Assembly (NCBI GenBank): GCA_000471925.1 | Contig: CP006668.1 | Span: 1,240,001 to 1,304,000, forward strand | DNA from: Ralstonia pickettii DTP0602 | GTDB lineage: Bacteria; Pseudomonadota; Gammaproteobacteria; Burkholderiales; Burkholderiaceae | Length of the DNA: 64,000 nt | Reading direction: 5' to 3' | Part shown: piece by piece, positions 50,917 to 59,665 of the stretch | Position numbering within the stretch: the first letter of the stretch is position 1 | Layout: every line of letters begins with the position of its first letter | Notes under the pieces: model-generated | What the model was told of the DNA's origin: nothing | The model's database searches: none | Seen by the model: only the letters and a program-made list of their open reading frames with translations | Translations under genes and position numbers: made by a program

Positions 50917-52374
50917 ATGTTGTCTTTCCGGGAGTCTGAAGGCCAGCCCGTAAGAGCGCCGGCAGGAGAGGCCGCGTCGCGGCCATCAAGCAATGCGGCA
51001 AGGCCGCCTGATGAGCGTAAAGGGGCCGGCTCGGCCGCGCGCGAAGGCTTCGACCAGTTGACCGCTTACTCGCGCGTGCTGATGTTGCAAGGTCCTAACG
51101 GTCCCTTCTTCGCGCGTCTTAAGAAGATGCTTCAGGCGGCAGGAACGCAAGTCTGGAAGATCAATTTCAACGGCGGCGACGAACTCTTCTTCCCTGGCAA
51201 GGCGACCATCCGCTTTCGTCACCCCATGCCTATGTGGGAGTCGTTTCTGCGGAGTGTCTTAACGAGGCTGTCCATCGATGCCGTTGTGGTCTTTGGCAGC
51301 GCGCGGCGCCAACACCGGATCGCTGCGCGCGTGGCGCAATCTCTTGGCATCGCTTTTTGGGTCTTCGAGGAGGGCTATGTGCGACCCGATTACATCACGT
51401 TGGAGCGGGGAGGTGTCAACGCCGATTCGCCACTGGCCGCCGTCGCGCTCGACGATTTGCCGGTGTTAGCAAGCATAGCGCGGCGCCGACGGTTCCAGCA
51501 TGCCTTCAGCAAGATGGCCTGGTATTCATTCTGGTATTTTGCTGGAGGCATGGCGCGAGCCAAGCAATATCCAGACTATCGTCACCACAAGCCGTTCGGT
51601 GTGCATGAGATCGCCTTGTGGTTGCGTGCCGCGGCACGTAAACACTGGTACCTTCGGCTGGAACAGCCAATCGCTGCCCGCCTGCTGTCGGACGCGCATC
51701 CGCCTTTCTTTCTCGTTGCGCTCCAGGTCTACAACGACGCGCAGATCCGCGTGCACAGCCCCTGGCGCCGCATGGAGGATTTCATCGAGTGGACAATGTT
51801 CTCGTTTGCACAATATGCGTCGAGCGAGACCATGCTGGTGATCAAGCATCATCCGATGGATCGGGGGCATACTGACTATGCTGCCTGCATTGCCGAATGC
51901 TCGCGCCGTTATGACTTAGAAGGCCGCGTGGCATATATCCATGACGTTCATCTTCCCTCGCTGCTTCAGCGCTGTGACGGAGTGGTGACGGTCAATTCCA
52001 CCACCGGCCTACAGGCGTTGCATCATCGCGCACCAGTCATCACATTGGGCCGCTGCTTCTATGACAAGCCGGGTCTGACCTATCAGGGCAGTCTGGACGA
52101 CTTCTGGCGCAATCCCACGCCTGTAGACATGGGCGCATACCGGCGCTTCCGTAACTATCTAGTGCGCGTGTCACAGATCAATTCGTCCTTCTATGCGGAC
52201 GCCACGCTGAAGGAACGGGTATCGCCGCGGCTGTGGCTCCGAGAGCGGAGTGGCCGCTTTGTGTGCGCCATGGCCCTGGTGATCACCCAGGCCATCTCGA
52301 TGGACTGGTGGCCGATCGATCTTTCGGCGCTCACTTCACTGATGCAGGGTGCAATGGAAATGCTGGCGGATTAA
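50917..52374 (+). CDS. kpsS: Capsule Kdo transferase / export protein
   Basis: The product is about 485 residues, longer than E. coli KpsS (about 390) because of a disordered N-terminus to about residue 65. The conserved part begins YSRVLMLQGPNGPFFARLKK and contains WKINFNGGDELFFP, FWVFEEGYVRPDYITLERGG, VIKHHPMDRGHTDYAACIAE and GVVTVNSTTGLQALHHRAPV, typical of KpsS. KpsS adds the first Kdo to lysophosphatidylglycerol, and KpsC extends it. The gap to kpsC is 142 bases, wider than other junctions. It is the last gene of the capsule block. Confidence 0.93.
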   Translation: MLSFRESEGQPVRAPAGEAASRPSSNAARPPDERKGAGSAAREGFDQLTAYSRVLMLQGPNGPFFARLKKMLQAAGTQVWKINFNGGDELFFPGKATIRFRHPMPMWESFLRSVLTRLSIDAVVVFGSARRQHRIAARVAQSLGIAFWVFEEGYVRPDYITLERGGVNADSPLAAVALDDLPVLASIARRRRFQHAFSKMAWYSFWYFAGGMARAKQYPDYRHHKPFGVHEIALWLRAAARKHWYLRLEQPIAARLLSDAHPPFFLVALQVYNDAQIRVHSPWRRMEDFIEWTMFSFAQYASSETMLVIKHHPMDRGHTDYAACIAECSRRYDLEGRVAYIHDVHLPSLLQRCDGVVTVNSTTGLQALHHRAPVITLGRCFYDKPGLTYQGSLDDFWRNPTPVDMGAYRRFRNYLVRVSQINSSFYADATLKERVSPRLWLRERSGRFVCAMALVITQAISMDWWPIDLSALTSLMQGAMEMLAD

Positions 52375-52972
52375 TGCGCCCAGTTCTTGAGCGAACTCAT
52401 TGTCCATGAACAAAAGCATCGATCCAATCACTACCAGCTTGGCAGGCTTTATTTCGAAATCGGATCGATCCAGCTATCGCCGCCCAATGTTGCAGGGTGC
52501 ACATTGGGCGGCGAAGGTATGGTTTCGGGCTTCGGGGGAACAGAAGACACCTCTTGCGAAGAGCTCGGATGCAGCAAAAATCATCGCATGTGTGAATCGG
52601 CGGGGATGATCGTGTGACGGCTGTCGCCATTCTAAATGGCCCAGTAGCGTACCGTTTTTGCGGGCCACCGTCCATGCATTTCGCGCTGCGCTAACGTCGT
52701 GGAGTTAAAGTTCCGGTCCGCGCCTCGCTTTGGCAACTCATGCGGCCATGCGAATGGCATCAGTGGTCGGATGGTGAATGGAGGTGCGCAGGCGCTGCCA
52801 TTTGCAATAGCTCATCCGGCCAGCTGGCTATATCTGTGCCATGAGTTATCGATTGTTGTGTCGTCCACTACGATGCGCCCCGCGTCGAATCTGAACAGGC
52901 TGCTGGGCAATACGAGTTCGAATGCCCTTCTCGCGTTCGCACGCGACCGGTTGCGTGAATTGTCTCCGATGC
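52375..52972. other. Non-coding tail between kpsS and the insertion sequences
   Basis: About 600 bases without a convincing gene. Several short open frames exist on both strands, but none has a credible start, ribosome site or family. The only clear structure is a perfect inverted repeat at 52478-52513. Remnants of other mobile DNA are possible but not recognisable. Confidence 0.4.
52478..52513. repeat. Perfect 13-base inverted repeat
   Basis: CGCCGCCCAATGT (52478-52490) and ACATTGGGCGGCG (52501-52513) flank a 10-base loop. No T-run follows on either strand. It may be a terminator-like hairpin at the end of the capsule transcript or a site for a DNA-binding protein. Confidence 0.6.
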
Positions 52973-53029
52973 TAGTCCATCGCGTCTTTGAAATAGCACC
53001 CCATTCATCTATGATGGATGCATGGGAAA

Positions 53030-54076
53030 ATGAACTTGGACGAGCTCGAACGAGAGCAATTGTTGGCAGCCACGCGCAGCCAAACGGTGCGTGTGGCGGA
53101 TGTGCGTCGGGCCAGGTTGATCCTGATGCTCGAAGACGGGGAGCCGCGCGACGCGATCATGCAGCGGCTCGGTTGCGATTCGCGCTTTATCGCGCGTTGG
53201 TCGCGCCGGTTTCTGGCCGAGCGGCTGGCGGGCCTGTACGCACGCCATCCCGGCAGAGCCCCCGCGCGTGCGCCGGAGAAGCTTGAGGCGCGTGTGTTGA
53301 ACACCACGCTCAAGCGCAAGCCAGCCGACGGCTCCACGCATTGGAGTAGTTACAAGCTGGCCGCAGAGTTGGGCAACGTGTCGGTCTCGACCGTGCAACG
53401 TATCTGGCGCAAACATGGTCTGCGTCCCCATCGACTGGCACAGCACATGATCTCCAACGATCCGGACTTCGAGACCAAGACTGCCGACGTCATTGGCTTG
53501 TACCTGAACCCGCCGGCGCATGCGGTGGTGTTCTGCGTGGATGAGAAGACCGCGATCCAGGCATTGGACCGCAAAGACCGCATGTTGCCGCTGTCGCCCG
53601 GGCGTGCCTGCGTGCCGAAAGCCATGGATTCGAGTACAAGCGCAACGGCACCTTGAGCCTGTTTGCCGCGTTGAACACGGCCACCGGAGAAGTGCTAGGC
53701 AAGACCGCGGCGCGCCACACCAGCGTGCAGTTCGTGGCGTTTCTGACTGATATCGTGGCCCATCAGCCAGATGGTCAGGAAATCCACGTGATCTGTGACA
53801 ACGTGAGCGTCCACAAGACGTCGCGCGTCCAGGAATTCCTGCGGGCCCATCGGCACGTGCACATGCACTTCACGCCCACATATTCGTAGTGGCTGAACCA
53901 GGTGGAGAATTGGTTCTCCCGTATCCAGCGTGACGTAATTAGTCGCGGTATCTTTACTTCCGTGAAGGACCTGGACCGGAAGCTGATGCGCTATATCCGT
54001 CAGCACAACGAGAATCCGGCACCCATCAAGTGGAAGTACAACGACCCAACTCGGCGAATTCGCCCGGTGCCATTTA
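53030..54076 (+). pseudogene. IS630-family transposase, inactivated
   Basis: The 5' part encodes a helix-turn-helix and the start of the DDE domain (LNPPAHAVVFCVDEKTAIQA). The frame then breaks where GCGTGCC (53602-53608) is repeated at 53610-53616, an 8-base tandem duplication. In the new frame the protein continues LSLFAALNTATGEVLGKTAA, HVICDNVSVHKT and FTPTYS, then meets TAG (53887-53889) where Ser-Trp-Leu-Asn is expected. It resumes WLNQVENWFSRIQRDVISRG to 54076, where another IS is inserted. Joining across that IS at the duplicated TA gives a natural stop (TGA, 55182-55184) two codons later. Two or three independent lesions show old decay. Confidence 0.88.
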
Positions 54077-55179
54077 CTGACCAGTCCCAAAATAAGGCGA
54101 CAAAAATTGAACGAATGGGATCGACGGTAGTCTCATGAGCCATGAAACGAGATGGCCGCCAACTGGATCGCGCGACGCAGGAAGAATTTCGGCTGCTGGC
54201 GTTGCGCCGGGTGAAGGAAGGCGAGAAGCCGTCGGAGGTAGTGAAGTCCCTGGGAATGAATCGCACCTCGATCTACCGATGGCTCAAGGCTGCCAGCGGG
54301 CGCGGCAATGGGGAGCGGGCACTGGCAGCGCGGCCTGCCACCGGTCGACCGCCCAAGCTCACAGCGCACCAGCAGGCCCAGGTTCTACGCTGGATTAACG
54401 GCAGGGACCCGCGGCAATTCGGATTGGACTTCGGGCTGTGGACGCGGCAAATCGTGGCCACCTTGATTAAGCAAAAGTTTGGTGTGCGCATGGGTCTGAC
54501 CGCAGTGGGGAGGTTGCTGGCCCGTTTGGGCCTGACGCCACAAAAACCACTGCAGCGCGCCTATCAGCGAGATCCGCAGGCGATTGAGCGCTGGCAGCGT
54601 GAGACCTATCCTGACCTTGCAGCAAGGGCCCGACGTAGTGGGGCGGAAATCTACTTCTGGGATGAATCCGGGTTTCGAGCCGACACGGTGCACGGCAAGA
54701 CTTGGGCGCTCAAAGGGCAGAGTCCGGTGATCGAGCGCCCCGGCCAGCGCCAATCGATCTCGGCAGCCTCGGCGGTCAACGCCCGGGGCGGCTTCTGGTT
54801 CGCGACGTACAAGGGCGCGCTCACCGCGGAGCTGTTCATCGAATTGCTCAGGAAGATGATGAGGGGCAGGCGCAAGCCGGTGCATCTTGTCATTGACGGC
54901 TTGCCAGCCCATAAGAAGGCAAGTGTGCGCGAGTACGTCGAATCCACTGGCGGCAGATTAACGTTGCACTTCCTGCCGGGTTACGCGCCGGACCTCAATC
55001 CGGACGAGCTGGTATGGAGTCACCTCAAGCGCACCGGCGTGGCGCGCAATCCGCTGCGCACCGGCGAGAAGCTGGAGATTCGCGTCGAGCAACAACTGCG
55101 TGGGCTGCAGAAAAAGCGCACCCTCATTCGATCATTCTTTGATGCCCCATCTGTCGCATATATTTGGGACTGCTGAGTA
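54075..55179 (+). mobile_element. Intact IS630-family element inserted in the older one
   Basis: The element is bounded by TTACTGACCAGTCCCAAA (54074-54091) and the inverted TTTGGGACTGCTGAGTAA (55163-55180), which match at 16 of 18 positions. It is flanked by a TA duplication (54075-54076 and 55178-55179), the IS630 target rule. It carries one full-length transposase. The insertion reconstructs the 3' end of the older transposase exactly when removed. Confidence 0.82.
54142..55176 (+). CDS. IS630-family transposase, intact
   Basis: This 344-residue transposase has an N-terminal helix-turn-helix (VKEGEKPSEVVKSLGMNRTS and IYRWLKAA) and a winged helix (LTAVGRLLARLGLTPQKPLQ). A DDE domain follows, with Asp in EIYFWDESGFRAD, Asp in VHLVIDGLPAHK and Glu in APDLNPDELVWSHLK. 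All three catalytic acids are present and the frame is unbroken. The stop lies inside the right inverted repeat. It may still be active and could move the older copy only if ends were similar, which they are not. Confidence 0.95.
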   Translation: MKRDGRQLDRATQEEFRLLALRRVKEGEKPSEVVKSLGMNRTSIYRWLKAASGRGNGERALAARPATGRPPKLTAHQQAQVLRWINGRDPRQFGLDFGLWTRQIVATLIKQKFGVRMGLTAVGRLLARLGLTPQKPLQRAYQRDPQAIERWQRETYPDLAARARRSGAEIYFWDESGFRADTVHGKTWALKGQSPVIERPGQRQSISAASAVNARGGFWFATYKGALTAELFIELLRKMMRGRRKPVHLVIDGLPAHKKASVREYVESTGGRLTLHFLPGYAPDLNPDELVWSHLKRTGVARNPLRTGEKLEIRVEQQLRGLQKKRTLIRSFFDAPSVAYIWDC

Positions 55180-55466
55180 ATTGACGCAGTGTACTAGTTA
55201 GGAGCAGGCCCGTCTCGCTGCAGGAGTAGACAGGGCTGCCGAGGGCATTGGCTTCCCGCGCGTGCCCTTGTGTACCAAAACTACAACAGAATTCACACAA
55301 TCAATGCGGCAAGAACCGTCTTACAGCCCGGCGGACCTCTGTTAACCATGGTGCTCGGTATACTGCAGAGCGCCTGATTCCCCCGATCTGTCTTCCCTTG
55401 GCAGCAGGCCCTCAGCCTCACCACCGCTGTGCCACCAGCCCCATTCATCACCACAATTCCATCGTC

Positions 55467-55808
55467 ATGAGAGAAAGAATCGCCGGCTTTTTGCTGATGA
55501 TTTTCATCGTGCCCCTGGCCGTCCTAGGTTATCTGCTGATCGTCTATATCGGCTTCTTTGGCAAGACCGAGCGGGGCCGGGCAGGGGTGAGGGCAATGGA
55601 TCATTTCGTAAATGCGACCCTGCTCAACGGCTACGCGTGGGAGTCGGTCTCGTCGCATGCCTGGCGGGAGCAGCATAGGTGGTGGGCGCGCTTCATCATC
55701 TGGTTTACCGACAAGTTCCAGAAGGACCATTGCCGGCGCGCCAACAAGCGCGAGCAACCCGTAGTTGACCTGGTGCTGAAGAAGAAGCTGCACCACAGAA
55801 CACAATGA
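55467..55808 (+). CDS. Small membrane protein coupled to a membrane hydrolase
   Basis: This 113-residue protein has one N-terminal helix (GFLLMIFIVPLAVLGYLLIV, about 6-26) and a basic soluble part containing VNATLLNGYAWESVSSHAWR, REQHRWWARFIIWFTDKFQK and a Lys/His-rich end. Its TGA overlaps the next gene's ATG (55805-55808), indicating translational coupling with the hydrolase. The upstream 270 bases back to the IS contain nothing else I can support. No family is recognised. Confidence 0.7.
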   Translation: MRERIAGFLLMIFIVPLAVLGYLLIVYIGFFGKTERGRAGVRAMDHFVNATLLNGYAWESVSSHAWREQHRWWARFIIWFTDKFQKDHCRRANKREQPVVDLVLKKKLHHRTQ

Positions 55809-56986
55809 CGCAGACTGCCACCAAAAAACAGCCCGCGCCGGCGGCAGCTCGCGGCGTGCGGCGCCGCAAGGTGTACTACGTCAGCGGCTTCGACCCACGC
55901 GGCGCGGGTTTCTATCACCGCTTGTATCGCGAAGAATCAGCCAAGCAATCGGTTCATTTGGGCACCACCGTTCAGGTGGGCGCGCGTTCGCGCCTGGACA
56001 AACATGTCAGCGCGTGGAACGTCAGCAGCCAATGGCAAGGGCAGGAAGTGTCGACGGAGTACCAGTTCCTGCATTGGGACGACCTGGTACGGCGGCACTG
56101 GGAGCCGAATCTGCTTAAGTTGCTGCTGTCCTCGCTGGCGACTTACGCGGGCTATGTCGGATGCGGTGCGTTTGGCCGCCTGGGCAAGACGTTCCGCGGT
56201 CCGTTTTACAGTGCCTTGTACCCGCTGGCCTACCTCTTCTTGTTGCTGATGCTGGCGCTTGCCGGTGGCATGGCGGCCAAGGCAGCTATCGGCAGCGCCG
56301 CAGGCAATGACTTGTTCGCTTGGGCCGGTGGTATTGCCTGTGGCGTCGTGCTGATCTGGGCTGGGGTCACGCTGGCAAATCGGCTGGCGGTGTTCTGGCT
56401 GTTACGGATTTACCGGTTCGTCCAGGGTTGGGGGGTGCGTGAGCCCAATGACGTCAAGGAACGGATCGATGCCTTTGCCGACTGGATTCGCCGCGACCAG
56501 CAAGCGTCGCCTTGTGACGAGGTATTGCTGGTCGGCCATAGCGTCGGTTCGATTGTCGCTGCATCACTCGCTGCTCGGCTGGCAGGTGCGCTGACGCCTG
56601 CGCAGCGCCGCAATATCACGCTGATCACCCTGGGGCAGTGCATTCCATTGCTGAGCCTGATGCCGTCGGCAAAGGCTTTCCTCAGTGACCTGCAGCGGCT
56701 GTCTGAAGAGCGTGACATGCAGTGGTTTGACATGAACGCGCGCGCGGACTCGCTATGTTTCTCGCAGGCGAATCCGCTGGATATCTCCGGTATTACCGGC
56801 ACCGGGGTCGGCCGTCCCACCGCGCAAGTGGTGCGGCCCTTCCGCATGTTCGGCAAGAAGGAATATTCGCGGATGAAGCGCAGCAAGCAGCGTCTTCATT
56901 TCCAGTACCTGATGGCAAGTGCCTTGCCTAACGAGTACGACTATTTCCGAATGACGGCCGGTCCGCGCCGCATCCAGCCCTTTTGA
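55805..56986 (+). CDS. Membrane-associated alpha/beta hydrolase-like protein
   Basis: This 393-residue protein has a basic N-terminus (RRRKVYYVSGFDPRGAGFYH). Two hydrophobic hairpins (about 140-160 and 170-200, LAYLFLLLMLALAGGMAAKA) follow. A hydrolase half carries the nucleophile motif LLVGHSVGSIVAASLAARL (GHSVG, Ser near 243). A plausible acid and a C-terminal His (LHFQYLMASALP) can be found, but spacing is unusual. It sits between a small membrane gene and a cytochrome P450 gene on one strand, so the three are probably one operon. It may act on a lipid or membrane-linked substrate. Confidence 0.7.
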   Translation: MTQTATKKQPAPAAARGVRRRKVYYVSGFDPRGAGFYHRLYREESAKQSVHLGTTVQVGARSRLDKHVSAWNVSSQWQGQEVSTEYQFLHWDDLVRRHWEPNLLKLLLSSLATYAGYVGCGAFGRLGKTFRGPFYSALYPLAYLFLLLMLALAGGMAAKAAIGSAAGNDLFAWAGGIACGVVLIWAGVTLANRLAVFWLLRIYRFVQGWGVREPNDVKERIDAFADWIRRDQQASPCDEVLLVGHSVGSIVAASLAARLAGALTPAQRRNITLITLGQCIPLLSLMPSAKAFLSDLQRLSEERDMQWFDMNARADSLCFSQANPLDISGITGTGVGRPTAQVVRPFRMFGKKEYSRMKRSKQRLHFQYLMASALPNEYDYFRMTAGPRRIQPF

Positions 56987-57004
56987 TTCCGGCAGTCCAC
57001 CTTC

Positions 57005-58366
57005 ATGAATTTCCAGCCCCCGTATCCCAAGCCCCACGTGCGCAAGAGTTCTTTCCTGTTGCGCTTCCTGCGCGGCTGGAATTCCTGGATCGATGTGCTG
57101 TTCGAGCGCAGCTACTCGATGAAGATGGGCAAGATCTCGCAGCCCGGCATGGACATCTTCATGGTCAACGATGCCGACTGGGTGCGCAAGATCCTTGGCG
57201 ATACGCATGCGTATCCCAAGCATAAGCTGATGCACCGGATGCTGGAGCCGTTGCTGGGCACCAGCATCTTCACCACCAACAGCAAGGTGTGGGAGCGCCA
57301 GCGCCGCCTGGTGGAGCCGGCCTTCGCGCAGGCCAGGCTGAAGCTGGTGTTCTCGCTGATGGCCGATTCGGTGGCGGGCATGACCCGCCGACTGGATGCG
57401 GTGGCGGACGGGCGCTCGTATGAGGTGGATGGCGAGATGACCTACGTGACCGCCGACATCATCTTCCGGACAATCTTGTCGGAGAATTTGGAGGCGTCTG
57501 CCGCCAAGGAGATCTACGACGCGTTCCTGGAGTTCCAGCACCACGCGCAGCGGGCGATGATCCTGATGATCTATCGCCTGCCGCCGGTGTTTTCGGCATG
57601 GGCCAGCAGGCGTGCGGCGAAGAAGATTCGCGTGATTCTGTCCGATATCATCGCGCGGCGGCTTGCCGAGCGTGACAGCGGGCAGGCGGGCGGTCGCCAG
57701 GATATTCTCGCCGGCATGATGGAGGCGGTCGATCCCGTCAACGGCGATCGCTTCAACTATGAAGAACTGGTGGATCAGGTCTGCATGCTGTTCCTGGCCG
57801 GCCATGAGACCTCCGCCAGTGCGCTGACATGGGCGCTTTACCTGATCTCGCAATGCCCGCACCTGCAGGACAAGATGCTTGAAGAAATTCAGGCCGAGGT
57901 AGGGGACCGTGATTTCGAACTGAGCGATATCAAGAGCCTGCCTACAGTGGGTAATGTGTTCCGCGAAACGCTGCGGCTGTATCCGCCGGTCGGTTTCTTC
58001 GTGCGTGAGGCATCGCAGTCCCAGTGTATTCGCGACAAGGAGGTGAAGGAAGGCTCGCCGATCCTGATTTCGCCGTGGCTGCTACATCGCCATCGTACGC
58101 TCTGGGAGCGGCCCGACGAGTTCGATCCCGCGCGCTTCGACACGGACGCGGGCAAGGAATCGGCAAAGTGCGCGTATATCCCGTTCAGCAAGGGGCCGCG
58201 CGTGTGCATCGGCGCCGCCTATGCCACGCAGGAGGCGGTGCTGATCCTCGCCAGCATCGTGCGGCGCTATCGCGTCGAAGCCGATCCGGACCATGTTCCC
58301 AAGGTAGTTGGGCGCGTGACGATCCGTTCCGGCAACGGCGTACGTGTCAAGCTGCATCGCCGCTAA
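57005..58366 (+). CDS. Cytochrome P450
   Basis: This 453-residue P450 contains the I-helix oxygen-activation motif LFLAGHETSASALTWALYLI near 260, the K-helix ExxR in FRETLRLYPPVGFF, and the heme thiolate loop PFSKGPRVCIGAAYATQEAV (Cys near 402). All match the family. It has no membrane anchor, so it is a soluble bacterial type needing a ferredoxin/reductase pair from elsewhere in the genome. It lies 18 bases after the hydrolase gene. The PPVGFF and HRHRTLWERP segments resemble class I/CYP4-like fatty-acid or terpene oxidisers, but the substrate is unknown. Confidence 0.95.
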   Translation: MNFQPPYPKPHVRKSSFLLRFLRGWNSWIDVLFERSYSMKMGKISQPGMDIFMVNDADWVRKILGDTHAYPKHKLMHRMLEPLLGTSIFTTNSKVWERQRRLVEPAFAQARLKLVFSLMADSVAGMTRRLDAVADGRSYEVDGEMTYVTADIIFRTILSENLEASAAKEIYDAFLEFQHHAQRAMILMIYRLPPVFSAWASRRAAKKIRVILSDIIARRLAERDSGQAGGRQDILAGMMEAVDPVNGDRFNYEELVDQVCMLFLAGHETSASALTWALYLISQCPHLQDKMLEEIQAEVGDRDFELSDIKSLPTVGNVFRETLRLYPPVGFFVREASQSQCIRDKEVKEGSPILISPWLLHRHRTLWERPDEFDPARFDTDAGKESAKCAYIPFSKGPRVCIGAAYATQEAVLILASIVRRYRVEADPDHVPKVVGRVTIRSGNGVRVKLHRR

Positions 58367-58384
58367 CCGGCGCCCGCCGCAAGG

Positions 58385-59437
58385 CTAGAACCCGCTGATG
58401 CGCAGCCCGATCGCGAACAGCCCGTATGATCGGTCAAGCCGTCTGGCCGTGACCGGGTTGTAGAGCATCGGCACATATCCGACCAGGCTGTTCTGGGCGC
58501 CTTGTCCGCGCACGAACAAATCCACGTAACGGTTGATCGCATACGACGCCTGCAGTGCGACGGTCTGGTTGAACTGGGCCTTTGGCGCGCCATATGTCGC
58601 ATAGCGATCATCCAGTTCACGGAAGAAATACTGGACGTGGTAGCCGGCCAGCAGGCTCAGCGAGCCGTAGCGCCATCGCCACGATCCGCCGGCGCCGATG
58701 AACGCGCCGCTGTCATTGAAGCCGTTGCCGGCATCCAGGCCGAATTGGGTGGCGTTGACGCGGAAGCCGCCATTGGCGATGGTGGCGCGACCCATCCGGC
58801 AGGGCGCCGCCAGCGTGCCGATGGCCATGTTGTCGGCACCAACCCTGACGTTATACTGGCACGCGCCTTGTTGCAGCATGCCCTGGATATCGCCGGCCCG
58901 CACCCAGCTATAGCCCGCACTGATGAAGCCGGTCAGGAACTGGTTGGTCCACGGTTGCCCGGTGTAGATCAGATCTGCCTGCACCTGCGTATCGTTCGGG
59001 TGTGCGATGGTGAAGTTGGCGAGCTTATTGGCGTACGTCTGCCCGGACTTGCTCAGACTGTCGGTGTAATTGCCCCATGCGGACAGCCGCAGCGTCAGCT
59101 TCCTGCCGGCATCCGGGCTCACGATCAGGCCATAACTCGTTGAGGCAAGCCAACTGTCTATGCCGGCAGAGTCGTCGGCGTAGCTGAGGTGCCGGCGCCA
59201 GTATCCGGCCTCCAGCGACCACGCCGGCGAAAACTTGTAGCCCGCGCGGGCATGGCCCCCCTGGTAATGGCTGCCCACGTCATAGGCGCCTTCCGCGGCA
59301 TACCCCCGCGCCGCAGCAACCACCGGTTCCGCGCTGAGCAGCGCATCCTCCATGGCGCCGAGCGCCGTTCCCCATGACGCCAGCATCATGGCGCCGATGC
59401 TGGCTGCTCTGAGCCTGCGTTGCGTGATGGCGCCCAT
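58385..59437 (-). CDS. Predicted outer-membrane beta-barrel protein
   Basis: This 350-residue protein has a signal peptide (ASIGAMMLASWGTALGA). The mature sequence consists of alternating polar/aromatic strands such as SLEAGYWRRHLSYAD, FLTGFISAGYSWVRA and SLSLLAGYHVQYFF, ending RISGF with the C-terminal aromatic typical of barrels. Two cysteines (CQYN and PCRMG, near 190 and 210) may pair. It converges on the P450 gene and stands alone. Porin or transporter function cannot be inferred. Confidence 0.7.
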   Translation of the reverse strand: MGAITQRRLRAASIGAMMLASWGTALGAMEDALLSAEPVVAAARGYAAEGAYDVGSHYQGGHARAGYKFSPAWSLEAGYWRRHLSYADDSAGIDSWLASTSYGLIVSPDAGRKLTLRLSAWGNYTDSLSKSGQTYANKLANFTIAHPNDTQVQADLIYTGQPWTNQFLTGFISAGYSWVRAGDIQGMLQQGACQYNVRVGADNMAIGTLAAPCRMGRATIANGGFRVNATQFGLDAGNGFNDSGAFIGAGGSWRWRYGSLSLLAGYHVQYFFRELDDRYATYGAPKAQFNQTVALQASYAINRYVDLFVRGQGAQNSLVGYVPMLYNPVTARRLDRSYGLFAIGLRISGF

Positions 59438-59604
59438 GTTGTCTCCCCGTTCGCCTTCTTATTCTTCGTGGTCTTGCTACCTGGCCCCCACCGTCTGTCG
59501 CGGTGCTTGGCGCTAATTGAATGTTGGAAAGCCGAAAGCCCCTATACAACCCTGTTGTGTGTGCCCGGACACGGGCCCGACCCGGGAAGCCGATCTGCCT
59601 TAGC

Positions 59605-59640
59605 TTGACATTCGCTCTTACGATATATATCGTACGATAT
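59605..59640 (+). promoter_or_regulatory. Promoter and overlapping palindromic operators for the YqjI-like regulator
   Basis: TTGACA (59605-59610) is followed after 17 bases by TATCGT (59628-59633). Two overlapping perfect palindromes, ACGATATATATCGT (59620-59633) and ATATCGTACGATAT (59627-59640), cover the -10 region. This is a good arrangement for autorepression by the PadR-family protein encoded just downstream. Confidence 0.65.
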
Positions 59641-59665
59641 GTTTTACGACATAGCGAAGGGCGTC

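Larger units (their letters stand above)
52973..55196 (+). mobile_element. Degenerate IS630-family element (outer), interrupted by a second IS630 element
   Basis: The likely ends are CTAGTCCATCGCGTC (52972-52986) and GACGCAGTGTACTAG (55183-55197), inverted repeats matching at 12 of 15 positions. Each includes a TA at the outer edge, as expected for IS630 insertion. Between them is a broken transposase gene. Without the nested element it would be about 1.1 kb, the usual size. The ends are inferred from weak repeats. Confidence 0.5.

Noticed and set aside
52387..52617. Short plus-strand open frame after kpsS
   Set aside because: It lacks a good start and ribosome site and contains the perfect inverted repeat. 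The composition does not look coding.
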